In this document: one piece after another, positions 19,601-31,993 of the stretch | Position numbering within the stretch: position 1 is the first letter of the stretch | Layout: the number at the start of each line of letters is the position of its first letter | Origin: Hypomesus transpacificus | Taxonomy: Eukaryota; Chordata; Actinopteri; Osmeriformes; Osmeridae | Direction of reading: 5' to 3' | Assembly: GCF_021917145.1 (NCBI RefSeq) | Contig: NC_061081.1 | Location: forward strand, 9,838,576 to 9,902,575 | Length of the DNA: 64,000 bases | Program-made: the position numbers and the translations under genes | The notes under the pieces: generated by a model | Databases searched by the model: none | The model's input: only the letters and a program-made list of their open reading frames with translations | What the model was told of the DNA's origin: nothing

Positions 19601-22600
19601 TTGAAGCCTCTGTTGTAGTTGTAGCTGCAGCTGTGGTAATAATGGGAGCAGCTATGCTGGTAGTGGGAGAAGCTGTTGATGTTGGAGCCTCTGTTGTAGT
19701 TGTAAGTGCAGCTGTGGTCTTAGTAGGAGCAGCCGTTGTTGTTGTCGGATTCTCTGTTGTAGTTGTAGGTGCAGCTGTGGTTGTAGTGGGAGAAGCTGTG
19801 GTTGTAGTTGAGGCCTCTGTTGGTATTATAGATCCAGTTAATGTTGTAATAGGAGCGGCTGTTGTCGTTGGAGCCTCTGTGGTAGTTGTTGGGGAATTTG
19901 TAGGTGCAGCTGTGGTTGTAGTGGGAGAAGCTGTGGTTGTACTTGGAGCAGCTGTGGTCGTAGTGGGAGAAGCACTGATTGCTGTTGGATTCTCTTTAGT
20001 AGTGTTACGGGGAGCTGTGGTTGTAGTTGGAGCAGCTATGGTCGTAGTGGGAGAAGTTGTGGTTGTAGTTGGAGCAGCTGTGGTTGTAGTGGGAGCAGCC
20101 GTTGTTGTTGGATTCTCTGTTGTAGTTGTAGGTGCAGCTGGGGTTGTTGTTGAAGCCTCTGTTGTAGTTGTAGCTGCAGCTGTGGTAGTAATGGGAGCAG
20201 CTATGGTAGTAGTGGGAGAAGCTGTTGTTGTTGAAGCCTCTGTTGTAGTTGAAAGTGCAGCTGTGGTCTTAGTGGGAACAGCCGTTGTAGTTGTCGGATT
20301 CTCTGTTGTAGCTGTAGGTGCAGCTGTGGTTGTAGTGGGAGAAGATGTTGTTGTTGTTGGAGCGTCTGTTGTAGTTGTAGGTGCCACTGTGGTTGTTGTA
20401 GGTGCAGCTGGGGTTGTTGTTGGAGCCTCAGATGTAGTTGTATGTGCACTTTTGGTTGTTATGTTGTCCTCTGTGGTAGTTGTAGGGGCAGCTGTGGTTG
20501 TTGTGGGAGCAGCTGTTGTAGTTGTAGGTGCCACTGTGGTTGTTGGAGCCTCTGTGATAGTTGTAGGTGCAGAAGTATTTGTAGTGGGAGCAGCTGTTGT
20601 TGTTGGAGCCTCTGTTGTAGTTTTAGCTGCAGCTGTGGTTGTTGGGTTAGCTGTGGTTGTAGTGGGAGCAGCTGTGGTTGTTGTTGGAGCCTCTGTTGTA
20701 GCTCTATGGGTAGCTGTGGTTGTTGTGGGAGCAGCTGTGGTCGTAGTGGAAGAAACTGTGCTTGTAGTTGGAGCAGCTGTGGTTGTAGTGGGAGCAGCCG
20801 TTGTTGTTTGAGCCTTTGTTGTAGTTGTAGGTGCAGCTGTGGTTGTTGTTGGAGCCTCTGATGTAGCTGTAAGTGCACTCTTGGTTGTTGTTTGATCCTC
20901 TTTGGTAGTTTTAGGGACAGCTGTGGTTGTTGTGGGAGCAGCTGTTGTAGTTGTAGGTGCCACTGTGGTTGTTGGAGCCTCTGTGATAGTTGTAGGCGAA
21001 GCTGTTGTTGTAGTGGGAGCAGCTGTTGTTGTTGGAGCATCTGTTGTAGTTGTAGGTACAGAGGTGGTTGTAGTGGGAGAATCGTTGGATGTTGTTGGAG
21101 CTTCTGTTGTAGTTGTTGGGTTAGGTGTGGTGGTAGTAGGAGCGGCTGTTGTCGCTGTTGGAGACTCTGTGGTAGTTGTAGGGTCAGCTGTGGTTGTTGT
21201 TGAAGCCTCTGTTGTAGTTGTAGCTGCAGCTGTGGTAATAATGGGAGCAGCTATGCTGGTAGTGGGAGAAGCTGTTGATGTTGGAGCCTCTGTTGTAGTT
21301 GTAAGTGCAGCTGTGGTCTTAGTAGGAGCAGCCGTTGTTGTTGTCGGATTCTCTGTTGTAGTTGTAGGTGCAGCTGTGGTTGTAGTGGGAGAAGCTGTGG
21401 TTGTAGTTGAGGCCTCTGTTGGTATTATAGATCCAGTTAATGTTGTAATAGGAGCGGCTGTTGTCGTTGGAGCCTCTGTGGTAGTTGTTGGGGAATTTGT
21501 AGGTGCAGCTGTGGTTGTAGTGGGAGAAGCTGTGGTTGTACTTGGAGCAGCTGTGGTCGTAGTGGGAGAAGCACTGATTGCTGTTGGATTCTCTTTAGTA
21601 GTGTTACGGGGAGCTGTGGTTGTAGTTGGAGCAGCTATGGTCGTAGTGGGAGAAGTTGTGGTTGTAGTTGGAGCAGCTGTGGTTGTAGTGGGAGCAGCCG
21701 TTGTTGTTGGATTCTCTGTTGTAGTTGTAGGTGCAGCTGGGGTTGTTGTTGAAGCCTCTGTTGTAGTTGTAGCTGCAGCTGTGGTAGTAATGGGAGCAGC
21801 TATGGTAGTAGTGGGAGAAGCTGTTGTTGTTGAAGCCTCTGTTGTAGTTGAAAGTGCAGCTGTGGTCTTAGTGGGAACAGCCGTTGTAGTTGTCGGATTC
21901 TCTGTTGTAGTTGTAGGTGCAGCTGTGGTTGTAGTGGGAGAAGATGTTGTTGTTGTTGGAGCGTCTGTTGTAGTTGTAGGTGCCACTGTGGTTGTTGTAG
22001 GTGCAGCTGGGGTTGTTGTTGGAGCCTCAGATGTAGTTGTATGTGCACTTTTGGTTGTTATGTTGTCCTCTGTGGTAGTTGTAGGGGCAGCTGTGGTTGT
22101 TGTGGGAGCAGCTGTTGTAGTTGTAGGTGCCACTGTGGTTGTTGGAGCCTCTGTGATAGTTGTAGGTGCAGAAGTATTTGTAGTGGGAGCAGCTGTTGTT
22201 GTTGGAGCATCTGTTGTAGTTGTAGGTACAGAGGTGGTTGTAGTGGGAGCAGCTGTGGTTATTGTTGGAGCCTCTGTTGTAGTTTTAGCTGCAGCTGTGG
22301 TTGTTGGGTTAGCTGTGGTTGTAGTGGGAGCAGCTGTGGTTGTTGTTGGAGCCTCTGTTGTAGCTCTATGGGTAGCTGTGGTTGTTGTGGGAGCAGCTGT
22401 GGTCGTAGTGGAAGAAACTGTGCTTGTAGTTGGAGCAGCTGTGGTTGTAGTGGGAGCAGCCGTTGTTGTTTGAGCCTTTGTTGTAGTTGTAGGTGCAGCT
22501 GTGGTTGTTGTTGGAGCCTCTGATGTAGCTGTAAGTGCACTCTTGGTTGTTGTTTGATCCTCTTTGGTAGTTTTAGGGACAGCTGTGGTTGTTGTGGGAG

Positions 22601-25600
22601 CAGCTGTTGTAGTTGTAGGTGCCACTGTGGTTGTTGGAGCCTCTGTGATAGTTGTAGGCGAAGCTGTTGTTGTAGTGGGAGCAGCTGTTGTTGTTGGAGC
22701 ATCTGTTGTAGTTGTAGGTACAGAGGTGGTTGTAGTGGGAGCAGCTGTGGTTATTGTTGGAGCCTCTGTTGTAGTTTTAGCTGCAGCTGTGGTTGTTGGG
22801 TTAGCTGTGGTTGTAGTGGGAGCAGCTGTGGTTGTTGTTGGAGCCTCTGTTGTAGCTCTATGGGTAGCTGTGGTTGTTGTGGGAGCAGCTGTGGTCGTAG
22901 TGGAAGAAACTGTGCTTGTAGTTGGAGCAGCTGTGGTTGTAGTGGGAGCAGCCGTTGTTGTTTGAGCCTTTGTTGTAGTTGTAGGTGCAGCTGTGGTTGT
23001 TGTTGGAGCCTCTGATGTAGCTGTAAGTGCACTCTTGGTTGTTGTTTGATCCTCTTTGGTAGTTTTAGGGACAGCTGTGGTTGTTGTGGGAGCAGCTGTT
23101 GTAGTTGTAGGTGCCACTGTGGTTGTTGGAGCCTCTGTGATAGTTGTAGGCGAAGCTGTTGTTGTAGTGGGAGCAGCTGTTGTTGTTGGAGCATCTGTTG
23201 TAGTTGTAGGTACAGAGGTGGTTGTAGTGGGAGCAGCTGTGGTTATTGTTGGAGCCTCTGTTGTAGTTTTAGCTGCAGCTGTGGTTGTTGGGTTAGCTGT
23301 GGTTGTAGTGGGAGCAGCTGTGGTTGTTGTTGGAGCCTCTGTTGTAGCTCTATGGGTAGCTGTGGTTGTTGTGGGAGCAGCTGTGGTCGTAGTGGAAGAA
23401 ACTGTGCTTGTAGTTGGAGCAGCTGTGGTTGTAGTGGGAGCAGCCGTTGTTGTTTGAGCCTTTGTTGTAGTTGTAGGTGCAGCTGTGGTTGTTGTTGGAG
23501 CCTCTGATGTAGCTGTAAGTGCACTCTTGGTTGTTGTTTGATCCTCTTTGGTAGTTTTAGGGACAGCTGTGGTTGTTGTGGGAGCAGCTGTTGTAGTTGT
23601 AGGTGCCACTGTGGTTGTTGGAGCCTCTGTGATAGTTGTAGGCGAAGCTGTTGTTGTAGTGGGAGTAGCTGTTGTTGTTGGAGCATCTGTTGTAGTTGTA
23701 GGTACAGAGGTGGTTGTAGTGGGAGAATCGTTGGATGTTGTTGGAGCTTCTGTTGTAGTTGTTGGGTTAGGTGTGGTGGTAGTAGGAGCGGCTGTTGTCT
23801 CTGTTGGAGACTCTGTGGTAGTTGTAGGGTCAGCTGTGGTTGTTGTTGAAGCCTCTGTTGTAGTTGTAGCTGCAGCTGTGGTAATAATGGGAGCAGCTAT
23901 GCTGGTAGTGGGAGAAGCTGTTGATGTTGGAGCCTCTGTTGTAGTTGTAAGTGCAGCTGTGGTCTTAGTAGGAGCAGCCGTTGTTGTTGTCGGATTCTCT
24001 GTTGTAGTTGTAGGTGCAGCTGTGGTTGTAGTGGGAGAAGCTGTGGTTGTAGTTGAGGCCTCTGTTGGTATTATAGATCCAGTTAATGTTGTAATAGGAG
24101 CGGCTGTTGTCGTTGGAGCCTCTGTGGTAGTTGTTGGGGAATTTGTAGGTGCAGCTGTGGTTGTAGTGGGAGAAGCTGTGGTTGTACTTGGAGCAGCTGT
24201 GGTCGTAGTGGGAGAAGCACTGATTGCTGTTGGATTCTCTTTAGTAGTGTTACGGGGAGCTGTGGTTGTAGTTGGAGCAGCTATGGTCGTAGTGGGAGAA
24301 GTTGTGGTTGTAGTTGGAGCAGCTGTGGTTGTAGTGGGAGCAGCCGTTGTTGTTGGATTCTCTGTTGTAGTTGTAGGTGCAGCTGGGGTTGTTGTTGAAG
24401 CCTCTGTTGTAGTTGTAGCTGCAGCTGTGGTAGTAATGGGAGCAGCTATGGTAGTAGTGGAAGAAGCTGTTGTTGTTGAAGCCTCTGTTGTAGTTGAAAG
24501 TGCAGCTGTGGTCTTAGTGGGAACAGCCGTTGTAGTTGTCGGATTCTCTGTTGTAGTTGTAGGTGCAGCTGTGGTTGTAGTGGGAGAAGATGTTGTTGTT
24601 GTTGGAGCGTCTGTTGTAGTTGTAGGTGCCACTGTGGTTGTTGTAGGTGCAGCTGGGGTTGTTGTTGGAGCCTCAGATGTAGTTGTATGTGCGCTTTTGG
24701 TTGTTATGTTGTCCTCTGTGGTAGTTGTAGGGGCAGCTGTGGTTGTTGTGGGAGCAGCTGTTGTAGTTGTAGGTGCCACTGTGGTTGTTGGAGCCTCTGT
24801 GATAGTTGTAGGTGCAGAAGTATTTGTAGTGGGAGCAGCTGTTGTTGTTGGAGCATCTGTTGTAGTTGTAGGTACAGAGGTGGTTGTAGTGGGAGCAGCT
24901 GTGGTTATTGTTGGAGCCTCTGTTGTAGTTTTAGCTGCAGCTGTGGTTGTTGGGTTAGCTGTGGTTGTAGTGGGAGCAGCTGTGGTTGTTGTTGGAGCCT
25001 CTGTTGTAGCTCTATGGGTAGCTGTGGTTGTTGTGGGAGCAGCTGTGGTCGTAGTGGAAGAAACTGTGCTTGTAGTTGGAGCAGCTGTGGTTGTAGTGGG
25101 AGCAGCCGTTGTTGTTTGAGCCTTTGTTGTAGTTGTAGGTGCAGCTCTGGTTGTTGTTGGAGCCTCTGATGTAGCTGTAAGTGCACTCTTGGTTGTTGTT
25201 TGATCCTCTTTGGTAGTTTTAGGGACAGCTGTGGTTGTTGTGGGAGCAGCTGTTGTAGTTGTAGGTGCCACTGTGGTTGTTGGAGCCTCTGTGATAGTTG
25301 TAGGCGAAGCTGTTGTTGTAGTGGGAGCAGCTGTTGTTGTTGGAGCATCTGTTGTAGTTGTAGGTACAGAGGTGGTTGTAGTGGGAGAATCGTTGGATGT
25401 TGTTGGAGCTTCTGTTGTAGTTGTTGGGTTAGGTGTGGTGGTAGTAGGAGCGGCTGTTGTCGCTGTTGGAGACTCTGTGGTAGTTGTAGGGTCAGCTGTG
25501 GTTGTTGTTGAAGCCTCTGTTGTAGTTGTAGCTGCAGCTGTGGTAATAATGGGAGCAGCTATGCTGGTAGTGGGAGAAGCTGTTGATGTTGGAGCCTCTG

Positions 25601-28600
25601 TTGTAGTTGTAAGTGCAGCTGTGGTCTTAGTAGGAGCAGCCGTTGTTGTTGTCGGATTCTCTGTTGTAGTTGTAGGTGCAGCTGTGGTTGTAGTGGGAGA
25701 AGCTGTGGTTGTAGTTGAGGCCTCTGTTGGTATTATAGATCCAGTTAATGTTGTAATAGGAGCGGCTGTTGTCGTTGGAGCCTCTGTGGTAGTTGTTGGG
25801 GAATTTGTAGGTGCAGCTGTGGTTGTAGCGGGAGAAGCTGTGGTTGTACTTGGAGCAGCTGTGGTCGTAGTGGGAGAAGCACTGATTGCTGTTGGATTCT
25901 CTTTAGTAGTGTTACGGGGAGCTGTGGTTGTAGTTGGAGCAGCTATGGTCGTAGTGGGAGAAGTTGTGGTTGTAGTTGGAGCAGCTGTGGTTGTAGTGGG
26001 AGCAGCCGTTGTTGTTGGATTCTCTGTTGTAGTTGTAGGTGCAGCTGGGGTTGTTGTTGAAGCCTCTGTTGTAGTTGTAGCTGCAGCTGTGGTAGTAATG
26101 GGAGCAGCTATGGTAGTAGTGGGAGAAGCTGTTGTTGTTGAAGCCTCTGTTGTAGTTGAAAGTGCAGCTGTGGTCTTAGTGGGAACAGCCGTTGTAGTTG
26201 TCGGATTCTCTGTTGTAGTTGTAGGTGCAGCTGTGGTTGTAGTGGGAGAAGATGTTGTTGTTGTTGGAGCGTCTGTTGTAGTTGTAGGTGCCACTGTGGT
26301 TGTTGTAGGTGCAGCTGGGGTTGTTGTTGGAGCCTCAGATGTAGTTGTATGTGCACTTTTGGTTGTTATGTTGTCCTCTGTGGTAGTTGTAGGGGCAGCT
26401 GTGGTTGTTGTGGGAGCAGCTGTTGTAGTTGTAGGTGCCACTGTGGTTGTTGGAGCCTCTGTGATAGTTGTAGGTGCAGAAGTATTTGTAGTGGGAGCAG
26501 CTGTTGTTGTTGGAGCCTCTGTTGTAGTTTTAGCTGCAGCTGTGGTTGTTGGGTTAGCTGTGGTTGTAGTGGGAGCAGCTGTGGTTGTTGTTGGAGCCTC
26601 TGTTGTAGCTCTATGGGTAGCTGTGGTTGTTGTGGGAGCAGCTGTGGTCGTAGTGGAAGAAACTGTGCTTGTAGTTGGAGCAGCTGTGGTTGTAGTGGGA
26701 GCAGCCGTTGTTGTTTGAGCCTTTGTTGTAGTTGTAGGTGCAGCTGTGGTTGTTGTTGGAGCCTCTGATGTAGCTGTAAGTGCACTCTTGGTTGTTGTTT
26801 GATCCTCTTTGGTAGTTTTAGGGACAGCTGTGGTTGTTGTGGGAGCAGCTGTTGTAGTTGTAGGTGCCACTGTGGTTGTTGGAGCCTCTGTGATAGTTGT
26901 AGGCGAAGCTGTTGTTGTAGTGGGAGCAGCTGTTGTTGTTGGAGCATCTGTTGTAGTTGTAGGTGCAGCTGTGGTTGTAGTGGGAGAAGCTGTGGTTGTA
27001 GTTGAGGCCTCTGTTGGTATTATAGATCCAGTTAATGTTGTAATAGGAGCGGCTGTTGTCGTTGGAGCCTCTGTGGTAGTTGTTGGGGAATTTGTAGGTG
27101 CAGCTGTGGTTGTAGTGGGAGAAGCTGTGGTTGTACTTGGAGCAGCTGTGGTCGTAGTGGGAGAAGCACTGATTGCTGTTGGATTCTCTTTAGTAGTGTT
27201 ACGGGGAGCTATGGTTGTAGTTGGAGCAGCTATGGTCGTAGTGGGAGAAGTTGTGGTTGTAGTTGGAGCAGCTGTGGTTGTAGTGGGAGCAGCCGTTGTT
27301 GTTGGATTCTCTGTTGTAGTTGTAGGTGCAGCTGGGGTTGTTGTTGAAGCCTCTGTTGTAGTTGTAGCTGCAGCTGTGGTAGTAATGGGAGCAGCTATGG
27401 TAGTAGTGGGAGAAGCTGTTGTTGTTGAAGCCTCTGTTGTAGTTGAAAGTGCAGCTGTGGTCTTAGTGGGAACAGCCGTTGTAGTTGTCGGATTCTCTGT
27501 TGTAGTTGTAGGTGCAGCTGTGGTTGTAGTGGGAGAAGATGTTGTTGTTGTTGGAGCGTCTGTTGTAGTTGTAGGTGCCACTGTGGTTGTTGTAGGTGCA
27601 GCTGGGGTTGTTGTTGGAGCCTCAGATGTAGTTGTATGTGCACTTTTGGTTGTTATGTTGTCCTCTGTGGTAGTTGTAGGGGCAGCTGTGGTTGTTGTGG
27701 GAGCAGCTGTTGTAGTTGTAGGTGCCACTGTGGTTGTTGGAGCCTCTGTGATAGTTGTAGGTGCAGAAGTATTTGTAGTGGGAGCAGCTGTTGTTGTTGG
27801 AGCATCTGTTGTAGTTGTAGGTACAGAGGTGGTTGTAGTGGGAGCAGCTGTGGTTATTGTTGGAGCCTCTGTTGTAGTTTTAGCTGCAGCTGTGGTTGTT
27901 GGGTTAGCTGTGGTTGTAGTGGGAGCAGCTGTGGTTGTTGTTGGAGCCTCTGTTGTAGCTCTATGGGTAGCTGTGGTTGTTGTGGGAGCAGCTGTGGTCG
28001 TAGTGGAAGAAACTGTGCTTGTAGTTGGAGCAGCTGTGGTTGTAGTGGGAGCAGCCGTTGTTGTTTGAGCCTTTGTTGTAGTTGTAGGTGCAGCTGTGGT
28101 TGTTGTTGGAGCCTCTGATGTAGCTGTAAGTGCACTCTTGGTTGTTGTTTGATCCTCTTTGGTAGTTTTAGGGACAGCTGTGGTTGTTGTGGGAGCAGCT
28201 GTTGTAGTTGTAGGTGCCACTGTGGTTGTTGGAGCCTCTGTGATAGTTGTAGGCGAAGCTGTTGTTGTAGTGGGAGCAGCTGTTGTTGTTGGAGCATCTG
28301 TTGTAGTTGTAGGTACAGAGGTGGTTGTAGTGGGAGCAGCTCTGGTTGTTGTTGGAGCCTCTGTTGTAGTTGTAGCTGCAGCGGTGGTTGTTGTTGGGTT
28401 AGCTGTGGTTGTAGTGGGAGCAGCTGTGTTTGTTGTTGGAGCCTTTGTTGTAGTTGTAGGTGCAGTAGTGGTTGTTGTTTGATCCTCTGTGGTAGTTGTA
28501 GGGTTAGCTGTGGTTGTTGTTGGAGCAACTTTTGTAGTTGTAGGTGAAGCTGTGGTTGTTGTTGGAGCCTCTGCTGTAGTTGTAGGTGCAGAAGTAGTTG

Positions 28601-28676
28601 TGGAAGCCGCTGTGGTTGTTTGAGCCTGTGTGGTTGTTGTCATAACAGAAATCTTGAAAGGAAATAGAAGAGACAT
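7629..28676 (-). CDS. Giant mucin exon of gene A, reading into the SEA domain
   Basis: A single 21.0 kb exon of about 7,016 codons without an in-frame stop. The N-terminus is [19 protein letters not shown]. Nearly all the rest is Thr/Pro/Ala/Ser repeats such as [14 protein letters not shown] and TTTTASP. The last 41 residues start the SEA domain (PPQQNEGYLFLRMRLV, IEYNNPKSS, NVTAE), and the exon ends in phase 0 at GCTGAG|GTAATTC. With exons 7475-7539, 7017-7162 and 6682-6884 it predicts about 7,150 residues: a heavily O-glycosylated surface or secreted mucin. The N-terminal two thirds are near-identical higher-order repeats (14995-26808); the C-terminal part is diverged. TTTCAAG|ATT at 28656-28653 may be the true acceptor, placing the start elsewhere. 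No signal peptide is obvious, and the family member cannot be named. Confidence 0.85.
14995..20901 (-). repeat. 5,907-bp higher-order repeat, copy 1 (gene A)
   Basis: Coding higher-order repeat made of units of 1,662 + 492 + 492 + 1,662 + 1,599 bp, starting at 14995, 16657, 17149, 17641 and 19303; all lengths are multiples of three. The 492-bp unit equals the 1,662-bp unit with 1,170 bp missing between two internal copies of the stretch translating as TTSVPTTTT. The 1,599-bp unit lacks 63 bp. A further, more diverged 1,662-type unit lies just below 14995. Confidence 0.9.
20902..26808 (-). repeat. 5,907-bp higher-order repeat, copy 2 (gene A)
   Basis: Repeats the order of copy 1 exactly: 1,662 (20902), 492 (22564), 492 (23056), 1,662 (23548), 1,599 (25210). 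Variants private to one unit recur at the same offset: GAGTAGCTG at about 17757 and 23664, TCTCTGTTGG at 17891 and 23798, TGTGCG at 18781 and 24688. Only scattered single-base differences were seen, such as GGAAGAAG at about 24459. A third partial unit starts at 26809 and runs to about 28070. Confidence 0.9.
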
Positions 28677-28800
28677 TGTTTTACACTGAATTCCTTTGAC
28701 TATAAAATGTATCAACAAATACTTCCCATGCGTAGTTTATCTGTATTTGTAAATCTTTGCTGTTTCGCTATAGCCACAACAAACTGTTCCTCTGACTTAT

Positions 28801-30739
28801 GGGTCAAGGAAAAATAAGGTTTCTAAAAAAGCTTTTTTAAAGTGTTTTCAAAATGGATTTCATGCATATCTTTACATCTGGATCAGTGTGTCTAAGCAAC
28901 TTTTGTTATTTAAATAACATTTCAAAGTGGTTAAATTCATTTTGTTCCTGTTTTTTTTACTTCACTACCCAAAATATGTCAGGTGGCGCAACCAAATATT
29001 TGTTAATATATATTTATTTTCCGACTATTTATTTTAATTGAATTATTTTCACAAGTATCCATTAGAATGTCGATAGTCCCCCTAACACATTATAATTTTG
29101 TTTTGGTGTTTTGTATTTATAACAATTTAAGATCATTGCATTCTAGTGGCCGGGTATTTAGTATCTTTAGCATCAGATTTTTACATTTAAAGACCAAAAC
29201 ATATTCTACAAATCTACAAATGAATGCATTCAGTACAATAGCTATTCACATCATATATATCAACCATTTGTTCACTTTGACCTATTATTTATTGGTTGAA
29301 TTTAATATTTTACATGGTCGCACCACCTGACGATTATCAGTTGTGCCACCTGACAACATTAGTTATGACAGAAAATATGCTGAATAATATATTTTTTCTT
29401 TTTTCAAATACACTATAAGTGTTTAAGTCAACAGTTTCTATTAAAGTAAAAGTAGTAAATTGATCAAAAACAGGATACATCACTATACAATAGATGCAAT
29501 AGATTACATCGATACATTGTATTGGATTGAACAACAAATTCATGTTTTACTTTGATTAACTGGAAAAACGAAACAAAACGTTACGGACGTGACATGGCCA
29601 TGAAACTCACTGACTCATAAAGGCTTAATGCATTTAAGGAGTTGCTTTTAACTCAAGCTGAGCATACACAATGCTCTATCATTCCCTTGTCAATCAGGAA
29701 AAATGTAACATTTTATTGAAAACTGGAGTCCATTTACCCCATTCTTGAAACGGTATAAACGTACAAAAGTGCAAAAGTGCACAACTTGTATATTATGTAA
29801 AAGAGTACAATTGTCTATACATTTCGATCAGACTGGTTCCATGCAACAAAATATAGACCTAAGTGAACATTTTAACAACAGTTATATTTGTGGTTTTTCT
29901 ATGGTAAGGGTGACCTTTGCATGGAATTGCCCATATGGCATGTGTACCAATATACAGTAAACAAAGCAGCACCTTTTGCCACCTGACGCTGGTTGTGCAA
30001 CCTGACTTTTGCAACTAATTTCAAATTAAACAGGCTTCTACCTGGACGCCTGTTTTATCTTTCACTATTGCTAGCAAATTAATACACATCACTTTTAAAT
30101 AGAAAAAAGATTTTTATGGAAAACTTTTTTTTCCTTGTTATACATTGGTTGTACCACCTGATATGAAAAGTGTACCAGCCTACCTATGAGGTGAAAGTAA
30201 CTATTTTTATCAATATTTGAGAGAGCTCTACAAACCTTTTCACTCAATAACTCGGGTCATTAGAGGTCCTCTAGATGATGCAATATCCTGTTTACTGTTT
30301 AACCTGTTTACTTCAAAATAAAGGTCCCATGTTTTCGGTTGTGCCACTCTGACATTTGAGAACATACAAATGACCGGACAAAAGTTCTTCAGTTATCTCA
30401 ATGGCTTAAAAACTATTGGTATTTTAAAAATATGGTTCATTAAAAGGTTTCAAACATAAAATCATGCCAAAGTATTTTATTTTGAATTTATTATCATTGA
30501 AATATATTTTTTTTATAGTTTTCTTAGTCCCCTTATTTGCATGGACAGTTGCGCCACCTGACATTCTGGAGGTTTGAGATGCCAAAGCATAAAATCATAT
30601 GTATTATTTGAATGTACTGAAATGTATTACAACTAATTAGGTTTTAAAGAGTAAATTGATACATTCATGAATTGATTACATAAAAATAATAATAATAATG
30701 CACTCGGACACCAAAATATGCATGTCATGTCATTGACCC
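28801..30739. mobile_element. 1.94-kb insertion, probable non-autonomous DNA transposon
   Basis: The spacer upstream of gene A is split here; the matching sequence is continuous upstream of gene D (around 5550) and gene B (around 59387). The insert starts GGGTCAA and ends TTGACCC, a 7-bp terminal inverted repeat, and is flanked by TTAT on both sides (28797-28800 and 30740-30743), consistent with a 4-bp target duplication. It contains no convincing long reading frame. At least nine copies of a motif near GTTGTGCCACCTGAC lie inside (28979-28993 inverted, 29316, 29339, 29974, 29991, 30147, 30337, 30547 and variants). The superfamily is not recognised; TIR and TSD do not fit a standard class cleanly. 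Confidence 0.65.
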
Positions 30740-31631
30740 TTATGTCTTTATACTTTCATTGCGTTCCTAATTGGGATTTATGTGAAAACATAATAAATAT
30801 TATTGTTTTTACAAATTACAGTTGAGTTGACAAAATGTCGCAAACCTCCTCAATGACACGACTACTTTTAAAATAGTGACTTTTATTTTTTGTTTCATTT
30901 TAAAATGTGTACAACCGTTGCCATCAAGATACAACATGTTAAGGGTAACCTTATAGTAGCTAATTGGGTAGCTACGTATTGACATTTTAATTAAAAACCC
31001 ACTGGACCAGCCACCCCCATTCAGCCTCTTTATACCTTCTTCTACAATCTCACACTTTTTACATCTCTTCACCTTCTTTGTTTGATGACTTTAGGTCTCC
31101 CAGATTGCCAGCCACAAGCCATCTCGTGAAAGTACATTAAAGTTACATTTTGTCTGGCTGAATGCTGTTTTCCAGTTAAATAAAATAAATTTTAAAGAAA
31201 ATAATACATGATAATGATTAATTAAGCAGGTTTATGTTGAGAAATTGAATATGCTAAATCATTATTTACGTTTGTTAACAAACATTTCAGACATTTCAAA
31301 AAGGTTCATGCATCAAAAGCAAGTATAAATACATTATAAATATAAATAATGATAAAGATTATTTAAGAATATTAGCATTACAGCAATTCTAGTGTTTACA
31401 TTTGTGTATATAGAATTGTTTAATCAAATATTGTTTTCATTTTTTTTCATGACAATTTTTTTTTATGTCCTACTTGTTTCATATTTTGTAGCATTGCATT
31501 TTTGATTTGGTTACACACATTTCTTTAGTTACAGGAATGCCTTTCAAAAGTATGTTATTTTCTTTTGCTGATTCATTTGAATGTTTACATGTTTTTGCAG
31601 TTCTGCAATTTCCATAAAAGTCTGAAAAGAT
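30740..31631. other. Intergenic spacer upstream of gene A
   Basis: AT-rich spacer homologous to 5550-6420 and 59390-60210. It contains the conserved minus-strand TATAAAG at 31028-31034 and the partly conserved open frame 30809-31072. The donor-like GAC|GTAAGT of the gene D and gene B spacers reads GAC|ATAAG here and is split by the neighbouring insertion. No exon is recognised. Confidence 0.55.
31028..31034 (-). promoter_or_regulatory. Possible TATA box upstream of gene A
   Basis: Minus-strand TATAAAG in the context GGTATAAAGAGGCTG, the counterpart of the site at 5834-5840. The 1.94-kb insertion at 28801-30739 now puts it about 2.35 kb from gene A's first ATG, against roughly 0.34-0.39 kb in genes B and D. 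If the site is functional, the insertion has lengthened the leader or first intron of gene A. Confidence 0.25.
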
Positions 31632-31861
31632 CTACATCAAAATGTACAGAAAGTAGATTAAAGTGATTGGTAGTAGAAAAGTGACCATATCTACAGGTCT
31701 GCTCCTTGCCATTGCACTGCTGGTGGTGAGTGCTGTGGCAGTTTGAGTTGTTTGTGTTGTTGTACTGGTACTTGCAGCTGTACTTGTGGTTGTAGATGCT
31801 ACTGTGTAATCAGTTACCTCCACAGTTGTAGGAGTTACAGTACTGGAAGTATTTGGTTCAG
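31632..31861 (-). CDS. Gene B last exon: Ser/Thr stalk and hydrophobic C-terminus
   Basis: Terminal exon of the gene B SEA set, entered in phase 1 after CCCACAATAG. It encodes about 77 residues including the split Ala: AEPNTSSTVTPTTVEV, a Thr/Ser stalk, then MARSRPVDMVTF and a hydrophobic end LLPITLIYFLYILM before TAG. A short basic spacer followed by about 17 hydrophobic residues at the extreme C-terminus is what GPI-attachment signals look like; a minimal transmembrane anchor is the alternative. The gene A counterpart stops nine codons earlier. Its upstream partner is the SEA exon at 31994-32139. Confidence 0.82.
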
Positions 31862-31993
31862 CTATTGTGGGAAAGAAGAAAAACATTGTTTCTTGCAAAC
31901 TATTTAACTGAGTTCAATCCAATTTTTCAAATGTCTAGTTTTTTTTACATATATGAACATAATGGAATTATTTAGATTATAATCATTACAAAC

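Noticed and set aside
28853-29330. Short plus-strand frames inside the 1.94-kb insertion
   Set aside because: They are short, AT-rich, without motifs or similarity to transposases.
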